33,273 nt of DNA from contig CAYYZW010000010.1 of NCBI GenBank assembly GCA_964476375.1, forward strand, positions 1 to 33,273, given 5' to 3'. This stretch comes from SAT2750 sp964476375 (GTDB lineage: Bacteria > Planctomycetota > Planctomycetia > Pirellulales > Pirellulaceae). The first letter of the stretch is position 1, and each line of letters begins with the position of its first letter. A program made the translations under genes and the position numbers. The notes under the pieces are model-generated. The model worked only from the letters and a program-made list of their open reading frames with translations. It was not told where the DNA came from and did not search any database. Below, one piece after another: positions 1 to 7,120 of the stretch.

Positions 1-204
1 GGACGTCACCTGATCGACCAGGTCCACCGGCCGGGAGAGCAGGTCCGAGGCAATCTCGCTTCCCTGCCCAAGCCAGCCCGCCACCCGGGGGCCATAGAGC
101 TTGTGCTGGAGAAGTTCCTGGCTTCGCCCGAGGTTCCGGACGTTGTAACCACGTAGCGCCAGCGCCGTATTTGCAAGACCGTCTCGTAACTGATCGACAT
201 CCAT
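1..204 (-). CDS. 5' part of an unrecognised protein, cut by the window edge
   Basis: An open frame runs leftward from an ATG at 204 to the edge of the window, giving 68 residues that begin MDVDQLRDGLANTALALRGY and contain NVRNLGRSQELL. The composition is that of a real, soluble, helical N-terminus, and no signal peptide or membrane segment is visible. A competing frame over the same bases gives an Arg/Ser/Thr-rich shadow and was discarded. The gene is transcribed divergently from the methanopterin operon, with a candidate promoter at 243-272. I do not recognise the family with certainty. The RGYN-NLGR-ELL pattern faintly recalls the leader of acyl/malonyl-transferase-like proteins in Planctomycetes, but that is only an impression. 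Confidence 0.6.
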   Translation of the reverse strand, partial: MDVDQLRDGLANTALALRGYNVRNLGRSQELLQHKLYGPRVAGWLGQGSEIASDLLSRPVDLVDQVTS

Positions 205-242
205 CTCGACGCCTGCCGTGGGGGGAAGCTGTGCTGGGGCCC

Positions 243-272
243 AGTGTATCGTCGCTGCCCTCTGGCAGGCAA
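243..272 (-). promoter_or_regulatory. Candidate promoter of the leftward partial gene
   Basis: Read on the minus strand, TTGCCT (272-267) and TACACT (248-243) are separated by 18 bases. Each matches the sigma-70 consensus at four of six positions. It lies 39 bases upstream of the ATG at 204. The -35 element overlaps the outer CTGGCAGG arm (262-269) of the nested inverted repeat. This is a motif match only. Confidence 0.3.
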
Positions 273-287
273 TCGCAACCCCACCTG

Positions 288-393
288 CTGTTATTCCTGT
301 CCTGCTTGCCGCTGGCCTGTGACCCAAGTACAACGAAATGCAAACACCCTTCCATTCACCCCTTTCGAGCATGGTCCAGGACAGGAATAACAG
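288..393. repeat. Perfect 17-bp inverted repeat spanning the divergent promoter region
   Basis: CTGTTATTCCTGTCCTG at 288-304 is the exact reverse complement of CAGGACAGGAATAACAG at 377-393, with 72 bases between. A second pair nests outside it: CTGGCAGG at 262-269 and CCTGCCAG at 398-405. The latter can instead pair with CTGGCAGG at 413-420 as an 8-bp stem with a 7-base loop. The right arm lies inside the first codons of the SDR gene, and the promoter candidate at 306-334 lies between the arms. It could be a looping operator site, the remnant of a small mobile element, or two mutually exclusive structures. Confidence 0.75.
306..334 (+). promoter_or_regulatory. Candidate promoter of the H4MPT-biosynthesis operon
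   Basis: TTGCCG (306-311) and TACAAC (329-334) are spaced 17 bases apart, each matching the sigma-70 consensus at four of six positions. Transcription would start near 341, about 30 bases before the chosen SDR start at 371. It sits between the two arms of the 17-bp inverted repeat, so a factor binding the arms would bracket it. Confidence 0.35.
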
Positions 394-1198
394 TGACCCT
401 GCCAGTCTCTCCCTGGCAGGACAAAGGGCCGTCGTGACAGGCGCCTCGGGCGGCATTGGCAGTGCGATTGCCCTGGCCCTGGCTCGCGAGGGTGCGGATG
501 TTCTCCTGCATACCCACCAGAACCGGTCAGAAGCCGACCGTATCGCCGGGCAGATCGAGCAACTCGGCCGCCAGGCGACCGTTCTCTCGGCCGACATCGG
601 TGACCCGGACCAGCGGGCCGAACTGGTCGAGCAGGCCTGGCAGTGGCAGCAGGGAATTGAGACCTGGATTAACGCGGCCGGCGCGGACGTACTGACGGGC
701 GAGGCCGCCAGCCTCTCCTTTGAGCAGAAGCTCCAGCAACTCTGGCGAGTGGATGTCCAGGGCACGATGCTGCTTTGCCGCATGGTGGGCCAGCGGATGC
801 TCCGCGCCGGCAAAGAGCCGGGCCAGGCGGTGCTATTGAACATCGGGTGGGACCAGGTGGCCCACGGTATGGAGGGGGAAAGCGGGGAGATGTTCGGGGC
901 GATCAAGGGAGCCGTGACGGGATTCACGCTTTCACTGGCCCGCTCCCTGGCTCCGGCCGTTCGAGTCAACTGCATCGCCCCTGGCTGGATTCGCACGGCC
1001 TGGGGCGAACAGGCCTCCGCGGCATGGCAACAGCGAGCCATTTCCGAATCGCTCCTGGGCCGCTGGGGAACTCCCCAGGATGTCGCCCATGTCGCCTGTT
1101 TCCTGGCCTCCGGGGCAGCCTCCTTCCTGAGCGGACAGGTGATCCCGGTCAACGGCGGATTTCGTCATGCGGGCAGCGGGCCCGGGGAGCCGTCGTGA
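371..1198 (+). CDS. SDR-fold protein with degenerate active site, first gene of the H4MPT operon
   Basis: This 275-residue protein has a short-chain dehydrogenase/reductase fold. The cofactor loop TGASGGIG is at residues 23-30, an NAG-like motif appears as NAAG, and the C-terminal IAPGWI and PVNGGF segments are typical. The classical Asn-Ser-Tyr-Lys tetrad is not kept. By alignment to FabG the positions are Asp128, Trp160, Phe175 and Lys179, so the general-acid Tyr and the Ser are gone. It may bind a dinucleotide or pterin without standard SDR chemistry. Its stop overlaps the next gene's start (ATGA), which ties it to methanopterin synthesis; a pterin-related role is inference. An in-frame ATG at 338 would add 11 residues, but neither start has a strong ribosome site. 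The first codons carry the right arm of the inverted repeat. Confidence 0.88.
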   Translation: MVQDRNNSDPASLSLAGQRAVVTGASGGIGSAIALALAREGADVLLHTHQNRSEADRIAGQIEQLGRQATVLSADIGDPDQRAELVEQAWQWQQGIETWINAAGADVLTGEAASLSFEQKLQQLWRVDVQGTMLLCRMVGQRMLRAGKEPGQAVLLNIGWDQVAHGMEGESGEMFGAIKGAVTGFTLSLARSLAPAVRVNCIAPGWIRTAWGEQASAAWQQRAISESLLGRWGTPQDVAHVACFLASGAASFLSGQVIPVNGGFRHAGSGPGEPS

Positions 1199-2628
1199 TG
1201 AAGACCATCGATCCGACAGGCAAGCACCTGCACTTCGTTACCGGCCGCCTGGCCGAGCATGCCCTCCGCTCAACCGTCGAGCAACTGTCCGGCGAACTTG
1301 CATTTAACTATTCCATCGATGTCCTTCCGATCACGGTCGCGGCGCTGATGACCCCCGCCTGGATGGCTCCTCGCCTGAACCTGCCCTCGCCGGCCGACAT
1401 GGTAGTACTCCCCGGTTACTGTGATTCGGATCTGGAACCGATCACCTCGATCACCTCCCTGCCGGTCATCAACGGACCACGTGACCTGCGACGCCTGGGA
1501 ACCTTCCTTGGTACCAGGGCCCCCTGCTCAGAAACCTATGGCGCCCACGACATTGAAATACTGGCGGAGATCAACCACGCCCCGAGGCTCTCCCTGGCGG
1601 AGATACTTCGCCAGGCCGACCTGCTGCGCGAGGCGGGGGCCGACCTGATTGACCTGGGCTGCGACCCGGGAGCCTGCTGGAAAGACGTGGGGGAAACGAC
1701 GCGTGCCCTGCGGGAAGCGGGACACCGGGTTTCGATCGACAGCCTCGACCCGGACGAGATCGAGCCGGCCGTCAACGCCGGTGCCGAGCTGGTATTATCA
1801 GTCAACAGCAGCAATTGCCAGGCGGCCCTGGACTGGGGCTGCGAGGTGGTGGTGATCCCGGATGAACCGGCCACCCTTGGCGGGCTGGCCGAGACCATTG
1901 AAACACTGGCGGTCGGAGGAGTCCCGCTGCGGATCGACCCGATCCTGGAACCGATCGGGTTTGGATTTTCCCAGAGCCTGCTGCGTTACGGGGCGATCCG
2001 GCAGCAGTACCCCGATGCCGAGATAATGATGGGGATCGGCAACCTGACAGAACTGACCGACGTCGACAGTCCAGGGATCAACGTGCTGCTGATGGGATTT
2101 TGCCAGGAGCAGTCGATTCGCAGCGTCCTCACCACGCAGGTCATCCCCTGGGCTGTTTCATCGGTCAGGGAATGTGACCTGGCGCGACGCCTGGTCTACC
2201 ACTCGATCAACCAGCAGGTCCCTCCCAAGCACCTGGAGGCAGACCTGGTCATGCTGCGAGACTGCCAGCTGGACAGCTTCGGTGGCGAGGCACTTGAACA
2301 GCTGGCCGCCACCATCAAGGATCCGAATTACCGGATCTTTGCGGAACAGGGAAAGCTGCACGTGGTGAGTGCCAACCTGCACCTTGCCGACACGGATCCT
2401 TACCGGCTTTTCGATCGGCTGGTCGGCGGAGAGGACCAGTCGCAGCCGCCAACCAACATCGATCCGGCTCATGCTTTTTACCTGGGATATGAACTGGCCA
2501 AGGCAGCCACGGCACTCACGCTCTCCAAGCAGTACATACAGGATGAGGCGCTTAACTGGGGATTCCTGACGACCCCCGAGCCAACCCATCGCCTCGCCCG
2601 TGGCCCTTCCGGCCAGAGGGGAGACTGA
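1198..2628 (+). CDS. Dihydropteroate-synthase-like protein (DUF6513 plus pterin-binding domain)
   Basis: This 476-residue protein matches the archaeal/planctomycete dihydropteroate-synthase-related family (TIGR00284 type). The N-terminus has the family opening HFVTGRLAEHALRSTV (DUF6513-like, about residues 10-140). A TIM-barrel pterin-binding region follows (about 150-340, with DLIDLGCDPG and VSIDSLDPDE). The C-terminal part has DPYRLFDRL and YLGYELAKAATALTL, which are distinctive of this family. It is expected to join the pterin to beta-RFA phosphate in H4MPT synthesis, the step analogous to folate DHPS. The ATG at 1198 overlaps the upstream stop and has GGGGAG six bases before it, so translational coupling is likely. 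The pabB GTG follows four bases after its stop. Confidence 0.9.
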   Translation: MKTIDPTGKHLHFVTGRLAEHALRSTVEQLSGELAFNYSIDVLPITVAALMTPAWMAPRLNLPSPADMVVLPGYCDSDLEPITSITSLPVINGPRDLRRLGTFLGTRAPCSETYGAHDIEILAEINHAPRLSLAEILRQADLLREAGADLIDLGCDPGACWKDVGETTRALREAGHRVSIDSLDPDEIEPAVNAGAELVLSVNSSNCQAALDWGCEVVVIPDEPATLGGLAETIETLAVGGVPLRIDPILEPIGFGFSQSLLRYGAIRQQYPDAEIMMGIGNLTELTDVDSPGINVLLMGFCQEQSIRSVLTTQVIPWAVSSVRECDLARRLVYHSINQQVPPKHLEADLVMLRDCQLDSFGGEALEQLAATIKDPNYRIFAEQGKLHVVSANLHLADTDPYRLFDRLVGGEDQSQPPTNIDPAHAFYLGYELAKAATALTLSKQYIQDEALNWGFLTTPEPTHRLARGPSGQRGD

Positions 2629-2632
2629 CCCG

Positions 2633-4093
2633 GTGACACAACAGGTCCAATCCCAGACGGCCCGCCCGAGTGGCTCCCTGGAGAGCGAGTTGCCGCTGGT
2701 GGAAGAAATCGTACCGATGCCGGACAGCCAGGCCGCTTTCCTGCGACTGGCATCACTTCCCCATTGCCTGTTTCTCGATAGTGCCATGAAGCATCCCGAG
2801 CTGGGACGCTATTCCTTCCTCTCGGCAGATCCCTACGACTTTCTCCAGTGCCAGCAGCGAGGCGAGGATGCAATCGGCCAGGTCCAGCAGAGACTGGACC
2901 TGCTTGCTGCCAGCACAACGGCACACCACCGCGAGGACCTGCCCCCCTTCCAGGGAGGGGCCGCCGGCCTGTTTGGTTACGACCTGGCTTACAGTCTGGA
3001 AAACCTGCCCACTCCCAGCAACGACGATCTCCAGGTACCGACCCTGGCCGTCGGTTTCTACGACGTGGTCCTGGCACTGGACCATTTCGAGAACCGGGCC
3101 TGGATCATCTCGCAGGGGCTGCCCGAGACCGAGCCGGGCCGACGTGTCGAGCGTGCCCGCCGGCGAGCCAAGCAGTTTCGCCAGTGGCTTAACGCCCCCC
3201 CGCCTGCACCCGTGACCGACGACTGCCAGACGCTGCCCGCCACATCCCTTGTCCCCCAGCACGCGGTTGGCGAGCTGCCAGGGCTGACCAGCAATTTCTC
3301 CCCGGACGGCTACCGGCAGGCCGTCGAGCGAGTCGTGCAGTACATTCATGCCGGCGATGTCTTCCAGGTCAACCTGGCCCAGCGTCTTCTCTACCCGGCC
3401 TGTGATGACAGTGTCTCGCTCTACCTGCGGCTGCGGGAACGCAACCCGGCTACTTTTGCCGGCTACTTCGCCCTCGATGGTTTCCAGCTGGTGAGTGCCT
3501 CACCCGAGCGATTCCTGCGCGTCGAGCAGGGCCGGGTGGAGGCACGTCCGATCAAGGGAACACGGGCCCGCATGCTGTATCCGGAAGCGGACCTGGTGCT
3601 TGCCGAGCAACTGCGGCAAAGCGAGAAGGACCGGGCCGAGAACATCATGATTGTCGACCTGCTTCGGAACGATCTCTCCCGGGTCTGCGAAGCAGACAGT
3701 GTGCATGTCAGCACGCTCTGCCAGCTGGAAGCGTACCAGTACGTCCAGCACCTGGTTTCGGTGATCGAGGGTCAACTGGGACAGGGCCGGGGGCCACTTG
3801 ACCTGCTGCGGGCCTCCTTCCCCGGGGGATCCATCACGGGCGCACCCAAGGTGCGGGCAATGGAGATTATCGCCGAACTGGAACCGACCAGCCGGGGATC
3901 CTACTGCGGGTCGCTCGGTTACATTTCGCTGGGAGGAGCAATGGACCTCAGCATCCTGATTCGAACGATCACGGCAGGCAGGGGATGGTGGCAGTTTCCC
4001 GTCGGGGGCGGTATCGTGGCGCAATCGGATCCCGACCGGGAGTACACCGAGACCTGGGAGAAGGCGGCCGGCATATTACATTCGCTTCAATAA
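2633..4093 (+). CDS. pabB: Aminodeoxychorismate synthase component I
   Basis: This 486-residue protein belongs to the chorismate-utilising (anthranilate synthase I/PabB) family. The signature PIKGTRAR carries Lys308, the residue diagnostic of aminodeoxychorismate synthase; anthranilate synthases have PIAGT there. Further family motifs are SEKDRAENIMIVDLLRNDLS, PGGSITGAPK and VGGGIVAQSDP near the C-terminus. It converts chorismate and ammonia to aminodeoxychorismate with PabA. The GTG at 2633 is preferred because AGAGGGGAGA lies just upstream; an in-frame ATG at 2600 would overlap the previous gene. Lying between a DHPS-like gene and beta-RFAP synthase, it probably supplies p-aminobenzoate for methanopterin. 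No aminodeoxychorismate lyase (pabC) is in the window. Confidence 0.93.
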   Translation: MTQQVQSQTARPSGSLESELPLVEEIVPMPDSQAAFLRLASLPHCLFLDSAMKHPELGRYSFLSADPYDFLQCQQRGEDAIGQVQQRLDLLAASTTAHHREDLPPFQGGAAGLFGYDLAYSLENLPTPSNDDLQVPTLAVGFYDVVLALDHFENRAWIISQGLPETEPGRRVERARRRAKQFRQWLNAPPPAPVTDDCQTLPATSLVPQHAVGELPGLTSNFSPDGYRQAVERVVQYIHAGDVFQVNLAQRLLYPACDDSVSLYLRLRERNPATFAGYFALDGFQLVSASPERFLRVEQGRVEARPIKGTRARMLYPEADLVLAEQLRQSEKDRAENIMIVDLLRNDLSRVCEADSVHVSTLCQLEAYQYVQHLVSVIEGQLGQGRGPLDLLRASFPGGSITGAPKVRAMEIIAELEPTSRGSYCGSLGYISLGGAMDLSILIRTITAGRGWWQFPVGGGIVAQSDPDREYTETWEKAAGILHSLQ

Positions 4094-4116
4094 CCTGACG
4101 ACTGGCAGAAGAGACG

Positions 4117-4776
4117 ATGATCCTGTTGATCGACAATTACGACAGCTTCGTGCATAACCTGGCTCGTTATTTTAACCAGCTTGGCCAGCAGACGGTTGTA
4201 CTCAGAAATGACGCGGTCACACTCGAGATGGTCCACCAGCTGGCACCCGACGCGGTGATCCTTTCTCCTGGCCCCTGTACGCCCGATCAGGCAGGCATCT
4301 CGCTGGACCTTGTCCGGCAGCTTTCCGACCAGCTCCCGATGCTGGGCATTTGCCTGGGACACCAGGTGATTGCCCAGGCACTGGGAAGTTCCATCATCCA
4401 GGCCAGCCAGCCGGTCCATGGCCAGAGCAGCCCTGTCCGCCATGACGGGGAGGGAGTTTTCCAGGGCCTGCCCAATCCACTTACCGTCTGCCGCTACCAT
4501 TCGCTTGTTGTTGACCGACCGTCGATCCCGGCATCACTCCAGGTCAGTTGCTGGCTGGACGACGATACGGTGATGGGCATCCGGCACCGGGAGTTCCCCC
4601 TGGTGGGTGTCCAGTTCCACCCCGAATCGGTGCTGACCGAGGGAGGCTACCAGCTGCTGGCACAGTTCCTGGAGCTGGCGGGCCTGGCTGCCGCCGGCCC
4701 AATCCCCCTGCTTGAGTCGCAGCAGCCATCCAGTACAGAAGCGGTCGGCCCGGCAGGACGACCAGTCACATTCTAG
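4117..4776 (+). CDS. pabA: Aminodeoxychorismate/anthranilate synthase glutamine amidotransferase
   Basis: This class I glutamine amidotransferase of 219 residues opens with LLIDNYDSFVHNLARYF and has SPGPCTPDQAG. The nucleophile is Cys79 in LGICLGHQ, and the other triad residues are His168 and Glu170 in HPES. It hydrolyses glutamine and passes ammonia to the component I encoded 23 bases upstream. The subunit is chemically interchangeable with TrpG, so the PabA call rests on its PabB partner and the methanopterin operon. A tail of about 30 residues beyond the usual end is Pro/Ser-rich and probably disordered. AGAAGAGA precedes the ATG. The stop codon touches the region of the DUF447 start. Confidence 0.92.
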   Translation: MILLIDNYDSFVHNLARYFNQLGQQTVVLRNDAVTLEMVHQLAPDAVILSPGPCTPDQAGISLDLVRQLSDQLPMLGICLGHQVIAQALGSSIIQASQPVHGQSSPVRHDGEGVFQGLPNPLTVCRYHSLVVDRPSIPASLQVSCWLDDDTVMGIRHREFPLVGVQFHPESVLTEGGYQLLAQFLELAGLAAAGPIPLLESQQPSSTEAVGPAGRPVTF

Positions 4777-4802
4777 TGAACCACTGCGGATCCCGAGCCC
4801 CC

Positions 4803-5387
4803 ATGGAGAGCAACGTGATTCTGGAAGGCATCGTGACCACCAGCAACGAGAGGGGAGAGCTGAACATCGCCCCCATGGGACCATCGATCGAGTCCTGCAT
4901 GGAGGAATTCCTGCTCCGCCCCTTCCAGTCCTCGCAGAGTTTCCAGAACCTGGCCCGGGACGGCCGGGGCGTGCTTCACGTGGTCGATAATGCCGAGCTA
5001 CTGGCCCGCGCCGCGATTGACCAGTGGGACGAGCCGCCTGCCCTGGTGGAACTTGATTCTGGCAACGGGACGATCCTCGCCGATTGCTGTCGCTGGTATG
5101 CCTTCATGGTGGACGAACTGGACGACAGCATGGAGCGGGCGCGTCTTCAGTGCAGGGTGGTCGAGCAGGGCCGGGTACGGGATTTCTGGGGATTCAACCG
5201 GGCGAGGCATGCCGTGCTCGAAGCGGCGATCCTGGCGACCCGTGTCACGCTGTTACCTGCCGGGGAGATTCGCCAACACATGAAGCACCTGGCCAGCCCG
5301 GTGGAAAAGACTGCCGGGGAAGCCGAAAGACGAGCATTCGCGATGCTCCAGCAGTATATTGAAACCGCTCTCGCCTCCTGCCGATAA
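4803..5387 (+). CDS. DUF447 family protein linked to H4MPT metabolism
   Basis: The protein of 194 residues begins MESNVILEGIVTTSNERGEL and then has NIAPMGPSI, the conserved opening of the DUF447 family. This family is repeatedly found with methanopterin genes in archaea, methylotrophs and Planctomycetes. The opening resembles flavin-reductase-like split barrels, but its biochemical role is not established. Later segments include HVVDNAELLARAA and DFWGFNRARHAVLEAAILATR. An in-frame GTG at 4776 overlapping the pabA stop would add nine residues; the ATG at 4803 fits the family's usual N-terminus better. There is no signal peptide. Position between pabA and beta-RFAP synthase supports a role in cofactor synthesis. 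Confidence 0.87.
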   Translation: MESNVILEGIVTTSNERGELNIAPMGPSIESCMEEFLLRPFQSSQSFQNLARDGRGVLHVVDNAELLARAAIDQWDEPPALVELDSGNGTILADCCRWYAFMVDELDDSMERARLQCRVVEQGRVRDFWGFNRARHAVLEAAILATRVTLLPAGEIRQHMKHLASPVEKTAGEAERRAFAMLQQYIETALASCR

Positions 5388-5421
5388 ACATCAACGACAC
5401 CCTCTCCCGCTCACGGTGACC

Positions 5422-6381
5422 ATGCCCTCCTTGGAAGTCCAGGTTCACGCACCCAGCAGGATCCATCTTGGCCTGCTCAGCTTCGGACACGACGACCGGC
5501 CCTTTGGAGGTGTGGGCCTGATGATTCGGCCCCCCGGCCTGGACCTGCATTTTCGATCCGCCAGGGAGTTTACCGCGGCCGGTCCGCTGGCGAACCGGGT
5601 AAAGCAGTTTGCCCAGGGGTGGGCCCGTTTCCATGGGCACCCGTCGCTTCCCGACTGCCAGGTCACGGTCCAGCAGGCTCCTGGAGAGCATGTCGGCCTG
5701 GGGACCGGCACCCAGCTGGGACTCTCGGTCGTGGCCGGGCTTTCCCGTTTCCTGGGCATGCCAGACCTTTCCACCGGCGAGCTCGCTGCCTGTGCGGGGC
5801 GGGCCGCCCGCTCGGCGATCGGGACTCATGGGTTCGTCCACGGGGGCCTGCTGGTAGAACGCGGACGCCTGGCATCCGATCCGATCGCAGCGCTGGAATG
5901 CCGCCTGCCGATCCCGGACCAGTGGCGACTGGTCCTGGTCCGGCCGGCAGAGGAGACAGGACTGAGCGGGCAGGCGGAACAGCAGGCCTTCGGCCGACTG
6001 CCTGCGGTACCGGACGAGGTGACAGTCCGCCTGCTGGAAGAAATCCAACAGCAGATGCTCCCCGCCCTGGCAGATGGACATTTTGCTGCCTTCTCCGAGA
6101 GCGTCTATCGTTATGGCAACCTGGCCGGCCGCTGCTTTACTTCCATCCAGGGGGGGCCCTACAACGGCGAGGCGCTCAACCAGCGAGTCGGATGGCTGCG
6201 ATCGCTGGGCCTGGCCGGGGTGGGACAGAGTTCCTGGGGCCCCACCCTGTTCGTGCTGGCCAAAAACCAGCAGCATGCAGAGCAGGTGGCGGGGCAGCTT
6301 GACCATTGCCCCAGCGGTCAGCAGCTGCTGGTCGAGATTGCTGCTCCCTGCAACCAGGGGGCGGAGATCCGCAGCGGCTGA
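5422..6381 (+). CDS. Beta-ribofuranosylaminobenzene 5'-phosphate synthase
   Basis: The 319-residue protein is a GHMP-superfamily member with the beta-RFAP synthase layout. It has HAPSRIHLGLLSFG at the start, GGVGLMI, the phosphate-binding loop GLGTGTQLGL at residues 92-101, and GSTHGFVHGG-like and WGPT motifs later. It condenses p-aminobenzoate with phosphoribosyl pyrophosphate, releasing CO2 and pyrophosphate. This is the committed step that gives methanopterin its aryl-ribose linker, and it consumes the product of the PabAB genes in the same operon. The frame opens earlier with a TTG at 5359 inside the DUF447 gene, but an ATG at 5422 (or GTG at 5416) gives the usual length. It ends three bases before the convergent pdxJ stop. 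Confidence 0.9.
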   Translation: MPSLEVQVHAPSRIHLGLLSFGHDDRPFGGVGLMIRPPGLDLHFRSAREFTAAGPLANRVKQFAQGWARFHGHPSLPDCQVTVQQAPGEHVGLGTGTQLGLSVVAGLSRFLGMPDLSTGELAACAGRAARSAIGTHGFVHGGLLVERGRLASDPIAALECRLPIPDQWRLVLVRPAEETGLSGQAEQQAFGRLPAVPDEVTVRLLEEIQQQMLPALADGHFAAFSESVYRYGNLAGRCFTSIQGGPYNGEALNQRVGWLRSLGLAGVGQSSWGPTLFVLAKNQQHAEQVAGQLDHCPSGQQLLVEIAAPCNQGAEIRSG

Positions 6382-6384
6382 CAA

Positions 6385-7101
6385 TCAGGCACTCTCGATC
6401 TGTTCTTTCATCTCGCGCACCGCCTCTGTCATGCCGACCATCACGGCACGGGCAACAATCGCGTGGCCGATATTGAGTTCGGCCATCTGGTCGATCGAGG
6501 CGACCGGCTGGACATTCCGGTAGTTCAGTCCGTGACCAGCATGCAGCAGCATGCCGGCGTCGACAATCTGCCGTCCGGCAGCCTGCAGCAGCTCCAGCTC
6601 GGCCTCTCGCTGGGCTCCTCCTGCCAGGGCATACTGGCCCGTATGCAACTCGACCGCGGCAACCCCCATGCGAGCGGCGGCGTCGATTTGCTGCGGGTCA
6701 GGATCCAGAAAAAGGCTGACCACGATCCCCGAGTCAGCCAGTGCGGACGCGGCAACCTGCACGGCGTCGAAATTGCCGGCCACATCCAGCCCTCCCTCGG
6801 TGGTCACTTCCTCGCGTTTCTCCGGGACCAGCGTCGCCTGGTCAGTTCCCGACTGGCATCCGATCTTGACGATCTCGGGATCGCAGGCCAGTTCCAGGTT
6901 GAGCTTGCACTGGACGGTCTCTCGCAGCACCCGCAGATCACGGTCCTGGATATGCCGGCGATCCTCACGGAGGTGAATCGTGATCCCGTCGGCACCAGCC
7001 AGCTCCGCCAGCACCGCCGACCAGACCGGGTCCGGCTCGTACGTCCTCCGCGCCTGGCGAAGGGTGGCGACGTGATCGATATTCACTCCCAGTTCGGGCA
7101 T
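6385..7101 (-). CDS. pdxJ: Pyridoxine 5'-phosphate synthase
   Basis: The 238-residue protein is a PdxJ TIM barrel. The family opening LGVNIDHVATLRQARR is followed by ITIHLREDRRHIQDRD, LNLELA, LVPEKREEVTTEGGLDV and HAGHGLNYRNV, and it ends with ELNIGHAIVARAVMVGM. It condenses 1-deoxyxylulose 5-phosphate with 3-amino-2-oxopropyl phosphate to pyridoxine 5'-phosphate. The ATG at 7101 is preceded by CAGGGA at good spacing; the open frame extends upstream into glnS but that part is not family-like. It starts 19 bases after the glnS stop, so it is probably the last gene of a gltX-glnS-pdxJ unit. It faces the beta-RFAP synthase gene with only three bases between the stops. Confidence 0.97.
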   Translation of the reverse strand: MPELGVNIDHVATLRQARRTYEPDPVWSAVLAELAGADGITIHLREDRRHIQDRDLRVLRETVQCKLNLELACDPEIVKIGCQSGTDQATLVPEKREEVTTEGGLDVAGNFDAVQVAASALADSGIVVSLFLDPDPQQIDAAARMGVAAVELHTGQYALAGGAQREAELELLQAAGRQIVDAGMLLHAGHGLNYRNVQPVASIDQMAELNIGHAIVARAVMVGMTEAVREMKEQIESA

Positions 7102-7120
7102 CGGACAGTTCCCTGCAGGA

